From: Ignavibacteriales bacterium
GTDB lineage: Bacteria > Bacteroidota > Ignavibacteria > UBA10030
Direction: 5' to 3'
Assembly: GCA_026390595.1 (NCBI GenBank)
Contig: JAPLFQ010000033.1
Span: 90,574-154,573 of the forward strand
Length of the DNA stretch: 64,000 nucleotides
In this document: positions 25,927 through 34,824 of the stretch, in pieces
Layout of the letters: each line of letters opens with the position of its first letter
How positions within the stretch are numbered: position 1 is the stretch's first letter
Position numbers and translations under genes: made by a program
The notes under the pieces: model-generated
The model's input: the letters and a program-made list of their open reading frames with translations, nothing else
Database searches by the model: none
Told to the model about the DNA's origin: nothing

Positions 25927-27084
25927 ATGAGATCTTGCCGTAAAATCACCATTGTTCTGTCTGCGTCTTGTATTGCATTCGTCAGCTCAATCGCACAGCA
26001 GACGGATTCAAGTGCGGTTGCAGATTCGCTTCTGCTCACACAAATCCAACGGTCGATGCAGCCGGTCGGCCCCGTGGTTCAGCAAGCTCCGTCGGCTCCC
26101 CGATCATCATTGAGCACGAATCCTGATCTCAGCGCAATAGGTGATTTCCGGTCGGCCTATGTAACGATGGGGAAGCGGAAAATCGATATGTACCTCAATC
26201 AACTTGAAATCCAGGTATCTTCCGTCGTGGATCCATATGCCCGTGCAGACATCATGTTCTCGTACGGAAAGGACCTGGAAACTGGCGAGCTCGCCCCTGG
26301 ACTCGAAATCGCAACTCTGACATCGCTCTCGTTGCCGTACCAGATGCAGGTTACGCTTGGGAAATTCAAGCCTGCATTCGGGAAGATAAATATTCTTCAT
26401 CCGCATGCATATAGTTTTATTGATTTCCCCAAAGTCACTGAGAAGTTCTTTAGCTCGGAGGGAATGTTCATGGAAGGAGCGTCGCTGAGCTGGCTCGTTC
26501 CAAATCCTTATGACTTCTTTCAGGAGCTGACGCTCGAAACAGGACGGGTTGAGACAAACGCAATACTCGCCCGCGGGGAAGACAGCCAACTCTCGTATTT
26601 CGGACATCTCAAGAACTTTTTCGACCTGACCCTGAATTCGACCCTCGAAATAGGATTCTCCGGGGCAAGCGGCCCGAATCAATTTGGTTTGACAAGCACA
26701 TTTGGGGGCATAGATGTAACGTACAAATGGAAGCCTGTGCAGTTCAACGTGTTGCAATCTTTCTCATGGCAAACCGAATTACTGCTCGCAAACATGCAAC
26801 TGGATGAGACCACGCGGGCCCGGACGCACGGACTGTATTCGATGGCGGAGTACCAGTTCGCTCAACGGTGGTTTGTCGGTGCCCGGTATGATTACACGCA
26901 GTCTCCCGATGACGAAGGGAAGAGGGATGTGGCTGGAACTCTCTTGTTCCGCTTCCAGCCAACTGAATTCCAGATCGTGGCACTCGAATATCAGTATACT
27001 GACCGCAACTACGAACGATCTACGCACGGAGTTACTCTCAGGGTAATCTTTGGAATCGGATCGCACGCCGCTCACCAATACTAA
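25927..27084 (+). CDS. Outer-membrane beta-barrel protein of the metal-uptake cluster
   Basis: About 385 residues with a signal peptide (ITIVLSASCIAFVSSIAQQ), a low-complexity linker (QQAPSAPRSS) and then alternating beta-strands typical of an outer-membrane barrel, ending in aromatic-rich strands (EYQYTDRNYERSTHGVTLRVIFGIG). No TonB box or plug domain is seen. Placed directly before a metal-binding protein and an ABC permease, it is probably the outer-membrane pore for the metal or metal complex. GTG 25921 is another possible start. Confidence 0.75.
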   Translation: MRSCRKITIVLSASCIAFVSSIAQQTDSSAVADSLLLTQIQRSMQPVGPVVQQAPSAPRSSLSTNPDLSAIGDFRSAYVTMGKRKIDMYLNQLEIQVSSVVDPYARADIMFSYGKDLETGELAPGLEIATLTSLSLPYQMQVTLGKFKPAFGKINILHPHAYSFIDFPKVTEKFFSSEGMFMEGASLSWLVPNPYDFFQELTLETGRVETNAILARGEDSQLSYFGHLKNFFDLTLNSTLEIGFSGASGPNQFGLTSTFGGIDVTYKWKPVQFNVLQSFSWQTELLLANMQLDETTRARTHGLYSMAEYQFAQRWFVGARYDYTQSPDDEGKRDVAGTLLFRFQPTEFQIVALEYQYTDRNYERSTHGVTLRVIFGIGSHAAHQY

Positions 27085-27126
27085 GGACACTACTGCGTTC
27101 ATTTCACATTGTGGAGATATACTCAA

Positions 27127-28041
27127 ATGATGAATAAACGAATTATGATTTTCCTCGTCCTCCTGATCTCATGCCTGTCCTGGAGCTCAACAGTCGTTGG
27201 ACAAATCAAGGTCGTATCGACGCTGACTGATATGCAGAGTATTGCGCGCCTCATCGGGGGCGACAAGGTCGATGTATTTGCGATCGCAACGGGGTTTCAG
27301 AATCCTCATTTCGTTGATCCCAAGCCAAGTTACATTCTGAAGCTGTCTCGAGCAGACATGTTTGTGACGGTTGGATTGGATCTGGAAATCGGCTGGGTCC
27401 CCCCGCTGCTCAATAGCGCGAGGAATTCGAAGATCCAGAAGGGGGGAGAAGGATATGTTGACGCTTCCATGAATGTGCCTCTGCTCCAGATACCGACGAG
27501 TGCTAGCCGAGGTCAGGGAGACATCCACGTCTTTGGTAATCCGCACTACTGGCTCGATCCCGTTAACGGCAAAGCTATTGCGAAAAACATCTTCGACGGC
27601 CTCGTGAGGGTCGATCCTGACCATAGGTCGCTCTTTGAGGCGAATCTGAACAAGTTCAATCAGACTATCGACGCGAAGATAAAAGAGTGGACTGAGAAGA
27701 TGCGCCCCTACGCAGGCACGAAGATCATTGCCTATCACAATGAATGGCCGTATTTCGAGCAGCGCTTTGGCCTGCAGATTGTCGATTTCCTCGAACCGAA
27801 GCCGGGGATTCCACCATCCCCTTCGCAACTTCTCAAAGTCATCAACGAAATGAAGCGTGACCACATCAAGATTATTATTATTTCGCCGTACTTCACGACA
27901 GAGTCAGCCGACCTCGTCGCCCGCAGCACGGGCGGAAAGGTTGTTACGCTGGCGACCTCCGTCGGTGCGAACGACAAAATCCAATCATACATCGATCTTT
28001 TTGACTACAACGTATCACAACTTCTTGATGCGTTGCGCTAG
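27127..28041 (+). CDS. Metal ABC transporter substrate-binding protein (ZnuA/TroA family)
   Basis: Cluster A-1 binding protein with a signal peptide (MIFLVLLISCLSWSSTVVG). Expected metal ligands are present: His in GFQNPHFVDPKPSYI, His in NPHYWLDPVNGK, and His in IIAYHNEWPYFEQRFGL, plus the C-terminal ISPYFTTESADLVARSTGGKVV where an Asp/Glu ligand usually sits. The long His-rich loop of many ZnuA proteins is absent. Zinc or manganese cannot be told apart by reading. It is followed 36 bases later by its permease. Confidence 0.85.
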   Translation: MMNKRIMIFLVLLISCLSWSSTVVGQIKVVSTLTDMQSIARLIGGDKVDVFAIATGFQNPHFVDPKPSYILKLSRADMFVTVGLDLEIGWVPPLLNSARNSKIQKGGEGYVDASMNVPLLQIPTSASRGQGDIHVFGNPHYWLDPVNGKAIAKNIFDGLVRVDPDHRSLFEANLNKFNQTIDAKIKEWTEKMRPYAGTKIIAYHNEWPYFEQRFGLQIVDFLEPKPGIPPSPSQLLKVINEMKRDHIKIIIISPYFTTESADLVARSTGGKVVTLATSVGANDKIQSYIDLFDYNVSQLLDALR

Positions 28042-28076
28042 ATCCCTCAATCAATATTATTGTGGAGAGAAGAATC

Positions 28077-28946
28077 ATGGGTGAAATGTTAAGCCAGAGT
28101 TTCGTAGTGAACGCACTGATCGTGAGTACTGTTCTAGGATTGCTGCTCTCTTACATGGGAGTCCACGTCGTGGGGAGAGGAATTGTGTTCGTCGATTTGG
28201 CCCTTGGACAGATTTCGATGTTAGGTGTGGCTTTCGCGGGTTTCAACGGCGGTGGGCAAGAGACTCTTATTTCGATTGTCTTCACTATGCTTGGAGCGTT
28301 CCTGCTATCCTTCATCAAAGTGAAAGACAAACGCCTTAAGCACGAGGCCATTATCGGCATCGTCTATGCGGTTGCCTCAGCAGGGACGGTCCTCCTCATC
28401 TCGAAAACACCGCATGGTGAATCGGACATCTCAGAGGTTCTGTTTGGCAGCCTTTTCACGGTAACGACGGAACAGATCATTACGCTCTCCATCGTATTCG
28501 CCATCATCGGTATCGTTCAGCTCGTTTTTCGAAAAAAGTTCTTTGAGCTCACCGAACAGTTCGAGAACCGGCAGGTCGAGCATATGCGCGTCTTCGACCT
28601 GTGGAATTTTCTCTTCTACCTCTGCATTGGTCTCTGCATTGTGTTCGCCGTTCGAGTCGCAGGAGTCATCCCTGTCTTCTCCTACTTGATCGTGCCGCCG
28701 GTGGCAGCTGTGCTGTTCTCTCAATCCAGGAATGTGGTTGTCGGGATAGCGATGTTGATCAGCGTGCTTGGAGGATTCCTGGGCATTTATTCTTCAGTCA
28801 GTTTCGATTTCCCTGCAGGATCATCAGTCGTCGCGGCGCTGGGGGCGTTGTTCGTCGCTGTTGCGCTTCTCAAGTTCAGCAGGTTCATGAGACTCCGGTT
28901 TTTCAACGACAACACTCCGCCTGACGTCTCTGAGACGTCCGAGTGA
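28077..28946 (+). CDS. Metal ABC transporter permease (ABC-3/ZnuB family)
   Basis: 289 residues with about eight membrane segments, starting SFVVNALIVSTVLGLLLSYMGVHVVGRGIVFVDLALGQISMLGVAFAGF in parts. The cytoplasmic coupling segment HEAIIGIVYAVASAGTVLL and GVIPVFSYLIVPPVAAVLF are typical of ABC-3. The stretch FDLWNFLFYLCIGLCIVFAVRVAG lies between. The ATG at 28077 is preceded by GTGGAGAG. No ATPase gene of the ZnuC type is in the cluster, so that subunit must be encoded elsewhere. Confidence 0.88.
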   Translation: MGEMLSQSFVVNALIVSTVLGLLLSYMGVHVVGRGIVFVDLALGQISMLGVAFAGFNGGGQETLISIVFTMLGAFLLSFIKVKDKRLKHEAIIGIVYAVASAGTVLLISKTPHGESDISEVLFGSLFTVTTEQIITLSIVFAIIGIVQLVFRKKFFELTEQFENRQVEHMRVFDLWNFLFYLCIGLCIVFAVRVAGVIPVFSYLIVPPVAAVLFSQSRNVVVGIAMLISVLGGFLGIYSSVSFDFPAGSSVVAALGALFVAVALLKFSRFMRLRFFNDNTPPDVSETSE

Positions 28947-29245
28947 GACGATTGCATGCCTGCCGTGCTTTCGGATCAGCTAGCGCCAGGCGCACGTGAC
29001 AATGCTATTGTGGAGACGAATACAGGATACATGAATGCCACAAAGGCGATTCTTGACCGAAGAGCTGGAGACGACGTTCTAACAACCAACTGACCAGATG
29101 GTCGACCTCGGAAGCTTTCAGTGGCCAGCTTCGGCAGGGGGTGATGTCCGTGGTTGATTTTCTTGAACAATTTGAATACTTTGAAAAGGACCGAACAGGG
29201 GAGATACCACAATCCAAATGGTGACGTACACAGCATAACCATGAC
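28947..29245 (+). other. Gene-poor spacer before yqeY
   Basis: About 300 bases with no recognised gene. A frame ending at 29224 reads as protein-like for roughly 55 codons (including ATG 29144, MSVVDFLEQFEYFEKDRTGE) without a convincing start for the longer form. It ends at a strong terminator (29246-29281), so a small RNA or short ORF is possible. Nothing further can be supported. Confidence 0.3.
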
Positions 29246-29281
29246 AAGGCAAGCCGGACGACCGCTTGCCTTTTTCATTTT
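29246..29281 (+). terminator. Rho-independent terminator
   Basis: AAGGCAAGC and GCTTGCCTT form a 9-bp stem with a 9-base loop, followed by TTTCATTTTTT. It lies just 19 bases before the yqeY start. Confidence 0.8.
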
Positions 29282-29299
29282 TTGAGAAGAGCGACAACT

Positions 29300-29749
29300 A
29301 TGAGCTTGAACGACCAAATCAACAGCGACCTCAAGGCAGCGATGAAATCGGGGGACAAACCCCGTCTCGATACGCTTCGATTGTTGCGCGCGTCGATGAT
29401 CGATCTGACAAAAAGGGGGGGCGACGCGGGTATCACACCGGATGAGGAACTCGCCGTCCTGATGGCTGCAATGAAGAAGCGGAAGGAAGCAATCGAGGTC
29501 TACGAAAAAGCAGGCAGATTGGAGCTGGCTCAGCAGGAACGAATCGAGCTTGACATCATCTCTTCGTATCTTCCGAAGCAGCTTACAGCCGAAGAGGCAG
29601 CCGGCATCATCCAGCGGATCATCAACGAGACCGGCGCAAGTTCGGCGAAAGAGTTCGGAAAGGTCATGCCGCTGGCCATGAAGGAGCTGAAAGGCAAGTT
29701 GGACGGAAAACTCGTACAGGAGCTGGTGAAAGCAAAACTGGGGGGCTGA
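29300..29749 (+). CDS. GatB/YqeY domain protein
   Basis: 149 residues matching the YqeY family of free-standing GatB tail-domain proteins: LNDQINSDLKAAMKSGDKPRLDTLRLLRASMIDL in parts, then ELAVLMAAMKKRKEAIEVYEKAGR, ISSYLPKQLTAEE and SAKEFGKVMPLAMKELKGKLDGKLV. The exact function is not settled; the domain binds tRNA in the amidotransferase GatCAB. The start MSLNDQ at 29300 is favoured over 29282. The next gene begins 2 bases after its stop. Confidence 0.92.
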   Translation: MSLNDQINSDLKAAMKSGDKPRLDTLRLLRASMIDLTKRGGDAGITPDEELAVLMAAMKKRKEAIEVYEKAGRLELAQQERIELDIISSYLPKQLTAEEAAGIIQRIINETGASSAKEFGKVMPLAMKELKGKLDGKLVQELVKAKLGG

Positions 29750-29751
29750 CC

Positions 29752-30354
29752 ATGATTATTGACGTAGTTCTGCTGCTGCCTTGGGTGGCTTTTGGTGCGC
29801 TCGGATTTCGGGATGCATCGGCGCGAAAACTCGTTGCGATTGTTATGGCAATCGCGGGAATGTTCCTCGGACAGTGGCTCATGCATGATGTCGGGATGAT
29901 CTTCCGTGAACAGCTTCATGTTCAACCCGAGAACGCTCCCATGACCGCCTTCCTTTTCATTTTCACCTTCACCATGTTCCTCCAGTCAATACTGTACCGC
30001 TTTCTTACAGGAAACTACAAATTTGGCGGCATCATCGATCGTATCATTGGCGTCCCCCTTGGCCTGGTTGAGGGTGCGATTGTGATCAGCGTGATGATTT
30101 TCATTCTCACGCTCAACGGCCCTCCGTCGCGCAAGACCATCTGGGATTCACGCCTGTATCATACGGCAGCTTCCATCGCTCCTCGCATTCTGGACATGTT
30201 TTCGACCGCTGTGACATCCGCGAACGAAACCATGCGCGATGTGACGGGCGCGGGCACGAAAGACCTCGATTCCCTCAAGAAAAGCGACGTCGAGTCGCTT
30301 GTCTCTCCTGAGGCCGCAAAAATAGATTCCACACTTCGCTCGCAGCGGCGGTGA
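29752..30354 (+). CDS. CvpA family membrane protein
   Basis: 200 residues with four hydrophobic segments (IIDVVLLLPWVAFGALGFRD; LVAIVMAIAGMFLGQWLM; MTAFLFIFTFTMFLQSILY; IGVPLGLVEGAIVISVMIFIL) and GIIDRIIGVPLGLVEG, the hallmark of CvpA/colicin V production proteins, followed by a soluble C-terminal tail. The role is unsettled; in several phyla the gene lies before mutS2, as here. It is in an operon with yqeY and mutS2. Confidence 0.82.
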   Translation: MIIDVVLLLPWVAFGALGFRDASARKLVAIVMAIAGMFLGQWLMHDVGMIFREQLHVQPENAPMTAFLFIFTFTMFLQSILYRFLTGNYKFGGIIDRIIGVPLGLVEGAIVISVMIFILTLNGPPSRKTIWDSRLYHTAASIAPRILDMFSTAVTSANETMRDVTGAGTKDLDSLKKSDVESLVSPEAAKIDSTLRSQRR

Positions 30355-30370
30355 GGACTGAGATCCCCTC

Positions 30371-32713
30371 ATGGCTGAATTCTCAACTGCCCTCCTCAAA
30401 CTCGAATTCGATAGAATACTCGATCGCCTTCAGCAGCTGACGGCCTCAGATCCCGGGCGCGCGCTCGCGGCACGTGTTGTGCCGATGATTGACGCGTCTC
30501 TCGTTCGTCAGTCCTTGAACAGAGTCTCTGAGGCGAAAGGAATTCTCATTGTCGAAGGGATGGCCCCGCTCGATGGCATAAAGAACGTGGTCACCGCACT
30601 CAAGCATGCGGGGATTGAGAACCATATTCTCAGCAGCCGTGAACTCCTCGACATTGCCTCAACCCTTCGTGCCTCACGAACGCTCTCGCTGTTCATCGCG
30701 AAACGGCACACCGAGTGCCCGCTCCTCGGAGAACTCGCAGCTGACCTGTTTGCCGACAAGGTTGTTGAATACAACATCACCGAGTGCATTGACGAAGAGG
30801 GTCGTATGCGCGATTCCGCCAGCAAGGACCTCCGCCGCATTCGACAGGACATGATCTCCACAGCGGAGACTCTGCGCAAGCGGCTCTCATCGATCTTGAA
30901 GCGCGTCTCTGAAAAAGACTTCCTTCAGGAGGAGATCATCACGACCCGCGACGGGAGAATGGTGGTGCCGGTGAAAACGGAGCACAAGAACCATGTTCCC
31001 GGCTTCATTCATTCGAGCTCCGCGAGCGGAGCTACTGTCTTCATCGAACCTGCCGAAACGCTGGATCTCAACAACTCGTTGACAGAGCTGCAACTGAGCG
31101 AGCAGCGCGAGATCGGCCGCATCCTTGGCATGCTGACTGCTCAGGTCCGTGAGATTCGCCCACAGCTTGAGCCATCACTCGCCGTGCTTGCAGTGCTCGA
31201 CCTGATTTTTGCCAAAGCGAAGTACTCTATCGAAGTCCAGGGCAATCCGCCTGCAATTTCTGATGAGAGCCGTATCCGACTGTTTCAAGCCCGTCATCCC
31301 GTTCTTTTGCAGCGCCACAAACGGGAGGAGGTCGTGCCGCTCGACCTTGAACTCGGTGGCGACATACGGACGCTCGTGATCACCGGGCCCAACGCAGGGG
31401 GGAAGAGTGTTGCGATGAAGAGCATAGGACTTCTCGCAGCCTGCGCACAATCTGGATTGCATATCCCCGCAGCGCCAGAATCCGAACTCTGTGTTTTTCA
31501 CAGCATGTTCGTCGACATCGGTGACGAGCAATCGATAGAAAACGATCTCAGCACCTACAGCTCACATCTTCTCCGAATGCGGGACATTCTCGTTGGAGCG
31601 GACGAAAGAAGTCTGGTGCTTGTCGACGAGATCGGAGCTGGGACGGACCCCGCAGAGGGAGGCGCACTGGCTGCTTCCATCCTCACGGAGCTCACGAAGA
31701 AAGGATCAATCACTGTAGCGACCACACATCATGGGATGTTGAAGGCTTTCGCCCACGAGACTGATGGAGTTTCCAACGCGTCCATGGAGTTCGATCAGGA
31801 AACCCTGACGCCGACATATCGCTTCCGGTTCGGGATTCCAGGAAGCAGCTACGCCCTCGAGCTTGCGAAACGTCTCGACCTCCCCATTTCTGTGGTTAAC
31901 CTGGCGCGCGAATTCGTTGGAGATCAGAAAATCAAGCTTGAGAACCTGATCACCGAACTGGAAAAGCAGTCGCAGGAGTATCGGGCGCAGGTACAACAGG
32001 TTTCATCGGAACGCGACCGGCTCAACGGGCTGGTCGGGGCCTACGAGAAGAAGACCAAGGACCTTCGCACGGAACTGCAATCGATGAAGAAGCAGGCCCT
32101 CGATGAGGCCAAGGAAATCGTCGGCGGAGCCCAGTCGCTTATCGAGCGGGCCGTGAAAGAAATCCGGGAATCTTCCGCGGAAAAGACTGTTGTCCAGTCT
32201 GCGCGCGAGAGTGTCCAGCAGATGAAAAGGAAGATTGAGGAATTGACGGTCGAAGAGCCGCGTGCAGTCTCACAAGAGTTTCAGATCGGCGATGCTGTGC
32301 GGGCGAAAGATGCTTCGCAAGAAGGAGAAATCGTCGAACTAAAGCCTCCGTTTGCGACCGTGCTCATTGGAACTACAAAGTTGAAAGTTCGAATCGACAC
32401 GTTGCAGCGGGTCAAATCCACGCAAGCCACTGCATCGACGGAATCGGGACATTCCCTTTACACGCCGGAGGGCAAAAACGAAATCGATCTACGGGGAATG
32501 CTCGGCGATGAGGCTATTGCCCACGTGGAGCGGTTCCTCGACGATGCCTTGGTCGCCGGATTACATCGGGTGGACATCATACACGGAAAAGGGACAGGCG
32601 CTCTTCGGAAGCGGATAGGCGAGTTTCTGAAAACGTGCCCGCACATCAAGGCCTACCGGCTCGGAGAGTGGAATGAGGGAGGCTCAGGTGTCACAGTCGT
32701 AGAACTCGAATGA
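30371..32713 (+). CDS. mutS2: MutS2 family ATPase/endonuclease
   Basis: 780 residues. An N-terminal core/clamp region (LKLEFDRILDRLQQL) leads to the ABC-type ATPase with Walker A TGPNAGGKSVAMKS, FVDIGDEQSIENDLSTYSSHLLRM and LVLVDEIGAGTDPAEG. A coiled coil follows (about residues 520-620), then a KOW-like segment and a C-terminal Smr nuclease domain (IDLRGMLGDEAIAHVERFL, HGKGTGALRKRI). The MutS mismatch-recognition domain is absent. MutS2 acts in recombination control or in rescue of collided ribosomes in various bacteria. Its stop overlaps the accC start (ATGA). Confidence 0.94.
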   Translation: MAEFSTALLKLEFDRILDRLQQLTASDPGRALAARVVPMIDASLVRQSLNRVSEAKGILIVEGMAPLDGIKNVVTALKHAGIENHILSSRELLDIASTLRASRTLSLFIAKRHTECPLLGELAADLFADKVVEYNITECIDEEGRMRDSASKDLRRIRQDMISTAETLRKRLSSILKRVSEKDFLQEEIITTRDGRMVVPVKTEHKNHVPGFIHSSSASGATVFIEPAETLDLNNSLTELQLSEQREIGRILGMLTAQVREIRPQLEPSLAVLAVLDLIFAKAKYSIEVQGNPPAISDESRIRLFQARHPVLLQRHKREEVVPLDLELGGDIRTLVITGPNAGGKSVAMKSIGLLAACAQSGLHIPAAPESELCVFHSMFVDIGDEQSIENDLSTYSSHLLRMRDILVGADERSLVLVDEIGAGTDPAEGGALAASILTELTKKGSITVATTHHGMLKAFAHETDGVSNASMEFDQETLTPTYRFRFGIPGSSYALELAKRLDLPISVVNLAREFVGDQKIKLENLITELEKQSQEYRAQVQQVSSERDRLNGLVGAYEKKTKDLRTELQSMKKQALDEAKEIVGGAQSLIERAVKEIRESSAEKTVVQSARESVQQMKRKIEELTVEEPRAVSQEFQIGDAVRAKDASQEGEIVELKPPFATVLIGTTKLKVRIDTLQRVKSTQATASTESGHSLYTPEGKNEIDLRGMLGDEAIAHVERFLDDALVAGLHRVDIIHGKGTGALRKRIGEFLKTCPHIKAYRLGEWNEGGSGVTVVELE

Positions 32714-34218
32714 CAAACAAACGCCCCATACAGCGCCTCCTCATCGCAAACCGGGGAGAAATCGCCCTTCGGGTCATCCGCGCCTGCAAGGAATTGGATA
32801 TTACGTCGGTCTCCGTCTTTTCCGACATTGATCGGAAATCCTTGCATGTGCTTCTTGCGGATGAAGCCTACCCTCTGGGAGGATCCACACCCCGGGAAGG
32901 TTATCTCCATCAATCGAGGATCATCGAGGTCGCCAGGAATTCGGGAGTCGATGCCATACACCCCGGTTATGGTTTTCTGGCGGAAAACCCCGACTTCGCT
33001 GATGCGGTTCGGTCTGCGGGATTGATCTTTATTGGACCATCGGGAGCGGCCATTCGAATGCTGGGGGACAAAACCAGTGCCCGCAAGATGGCTCGTCGGC
33101 TGGGAATACCGACCATCAGCGGGACTGTCGAGCCGATTCTTGATGTGAGCGAAGCTTCAAGGCTTGCTCAGACCCTTGGATTCCCAATTCTCCTCAAAGC
33201 AGCGGCGGGCGGAGGCGGAAAAGGGATGCGTGTTGTTCGTTCGGATAGTGAGTTTGAATCCGCTTTTCGGATGGCCCAGTCAGAAGCGAAAGGGGCATTC
33301 GGTGACGACCGCGTCTATATGGAAAAGTATCTCGATGGTCCACGCCACATCGAAATGCAGATCCTGGCAGACGAGCACGGCAATGTAGTATATCTGGGTG
33401 AACGCGAATGCTCCATCCAGCGCCGTCACCAGAAAGTGATCGAGGAATCCCCTTCGACAGTCGTAACTGACGAACTCCGAACGCAGCTGGGATCAGCTGC
33501 CGTCGGTTTGGCTAAAGCAGCGGGCTATTCCAACGCGGGCACCATGGAGTTCTTGCTTGATTCCGAAGGTCATTTCTATTTCCTTGAAATGAATACCCGA
33601 CTTCAGGTCGAGCACCCGGTGACCGAAGAAATCACGGGAATAGACCTCGTAATACAGCAAATAAGAATAGCAGAAGGTGAACCGCTGTCCGTCCGGCAGG
33701 ATGAAATCAGAAGAGTAGGGCATTCGATCGAATGCCGCATCTGCGCGGAGGATCCGGCGGAGAATTTCATGCCCTCCACCGGAAAACTCACCCGGTACCG
33801 GTTGCCGGAAGGGCGAATCCGCGTTGAAAACGGCTTTCGGCAGGGAGACGAAGTCTCTGTGTTCTATGATTCCCTGATGGCGAAGGTCGTTTCCTGGGGA
33901 GAGACAAGGGATGACGCCATCAGATCGATGCGAAGAGCACTTTCAGATTTTTCAATCGGGGGAGTCAAGACCACTATTCCGTTCTGCTTGCATGTGTTGA
34001 AATCTAAGGCTTTCCTCGAGGGAAAGGCTGATACTTCTTTTGTGGAAAAGCACTTTGACCCATCTGATCTCATGCGCTCTGCGAAGGATCAACGGAGGGC
34101 TGCAGCGATTGCCGCGGTGCTAATCTTGCAGCGTGAGAAATCGCACCGCTCCGGTCTGACAGTTGTGATCGGAGAATCAAACCGATGGAAGGCGAGCAGG
34201 GGGGAGGCTCACCGCTGA
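32710..34218 (+). CDS. accC: Biotin carboxylase subunit of an acyl-CoA carboxylase
   Basis: 502 residues of the ATP-grasp biotin carboxylase family. Motifs: RLLIANRGEIALRVIRACKEL, HPGYGFLAENPDF, KAAAGGGGKGMRVV (ATP), RHIEMQILADEHGNVVYLGERECSIQRRHQKVIEESPS in parts, TMEFLLDSEGHFYFLEMNTRLQVEHPVTE in parts, and CRICAEDP. It overlaps mutS2 before it and its biotin carrier after it (TGATG). The carrier has an extended form, which suits a propionyl- or acetyl-CoA carboxylase; no carboxyltransferase gene is in the window. Confidence 0.92.
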   Translation: MTNKRPIQRLLIANRGEIALRVIRACKELDITSVSVFSDIDRKSLHVLLADEAYPLGGSTPREGYLHQSRIIEVARNSGVDAIHPGYGFLAENPDFADAVRSAGLIFIGPSGAAIRMLGDKTSARKMARRLGIPTISGTVEPILDVSEASRLAQTLGFPILLKAAAGGGGKGMRVVRSDSEFESAFRMAQSEAKGAFGDDRVYMEKYLDGPRHIEMQILADEHGNVVYLGERECSIQRRHQKVIEESPSTVVTDELRTQLGSAAVGLAKAAGYSNAGTMEFLLDSEGHFYFLEMNTRLQVEHPVTEEITGIDLVIQQIRIAEGEPLSVRQDEIRRVGHSIECRICAEDPAENFMPSTGKLTRYRLPEGRIRVENGFRQGDEVSVFYDSLMAKVVSWGETRDDAIRSMRRALSDFSIGGVKTTIPFCLHVLKSKAFLEGKADTSFVEKHFDPSDLMRSAKDQRRAAAIAAVLILQREKSHRSGLTVVIGESNRWKASRGEAHR

Positions 34219-34766
34219 TGTCAGAGACATTCACGGCTACCGTAGAGGGGACGAGCTACCAGATCCGCAGCGAATCGGAGCATAAGGTTATTGTGGATGG
34301 ATCTGTTCATGAATGTAATTTCGTTGCGCTGGATGATCGATCCTATTCGCTTGTTCTGGACGGAAAGACATATCTCGTTGACCAATTAGCAGCTCGTTCG
34401 GTTGAAGAGGAGAGGAAAAGCGACAGTGGCGACCCTGGCAACACGGTTGGCATAGGGATCTGCGGGAAATCGTACATCGCACGAGTCGATGACCAGCGCT
34501 CTCTGCTACTCCGGTCACTCTTGGTAGAACCACCGGCCCCTGTGGGTCCGAAGGTCATCAAAGCACCGATGCCTGGTCTGATATCACGGATTGAAGTACA
34601 GATTGGTGAGGAAGTGACCTCTGGCAAAGGACTTCTCGTGCTTGAAGCGATGAAGATGGAGAATGAAATTCGTTCGGTCAAGCACGGACGCGTACAACTC
34701 ATTCACGTCACGATAGGGACGGTTGTCGAAAAGGACGACCCGCTGGTTACTGTCGAAGAGCTCTAA
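34218..34766 (+). CDS. Biotin carboxyl carrier protein
   Basis: 182 residues. The C-terminal biotinyl domain has the biotinylation motif EAMKMENEI, preceded by [22 protein letters not shown]. The N-terminal half ([23 protein letters not shown], then [15 protein letters not shown]) resembles the BT-type domain that joins carrier and carboxylase in propionyl-CoA carboxylase alpha chains. The ATG overlaps the accC stop by one base, so the pair looks like a split version of a single-chain subunit. Confidence 0.88.
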   Translation: MSETFTATVEGTSYQIRSESEHKVIVDGSVHECNFVALDDRSYSLVLDGKTYLVDQLAARSVEEERKSDSGDPGNTVGIGICGKSYIARVDDQRSLLLRSLLVEPPAPVGPKVIKAPMPGLISRIEVQIGEEVTSGKGLLVLEAMKMENEIRSVKHGRVQLIHVTIGTVVEKDDPLVTVEEL

Positions 34767-34824
34767 GGCATTTTTCCTAATTGCATTCGTTACAACAACA
34801 AATACCACTCGGATAAATCGACCT

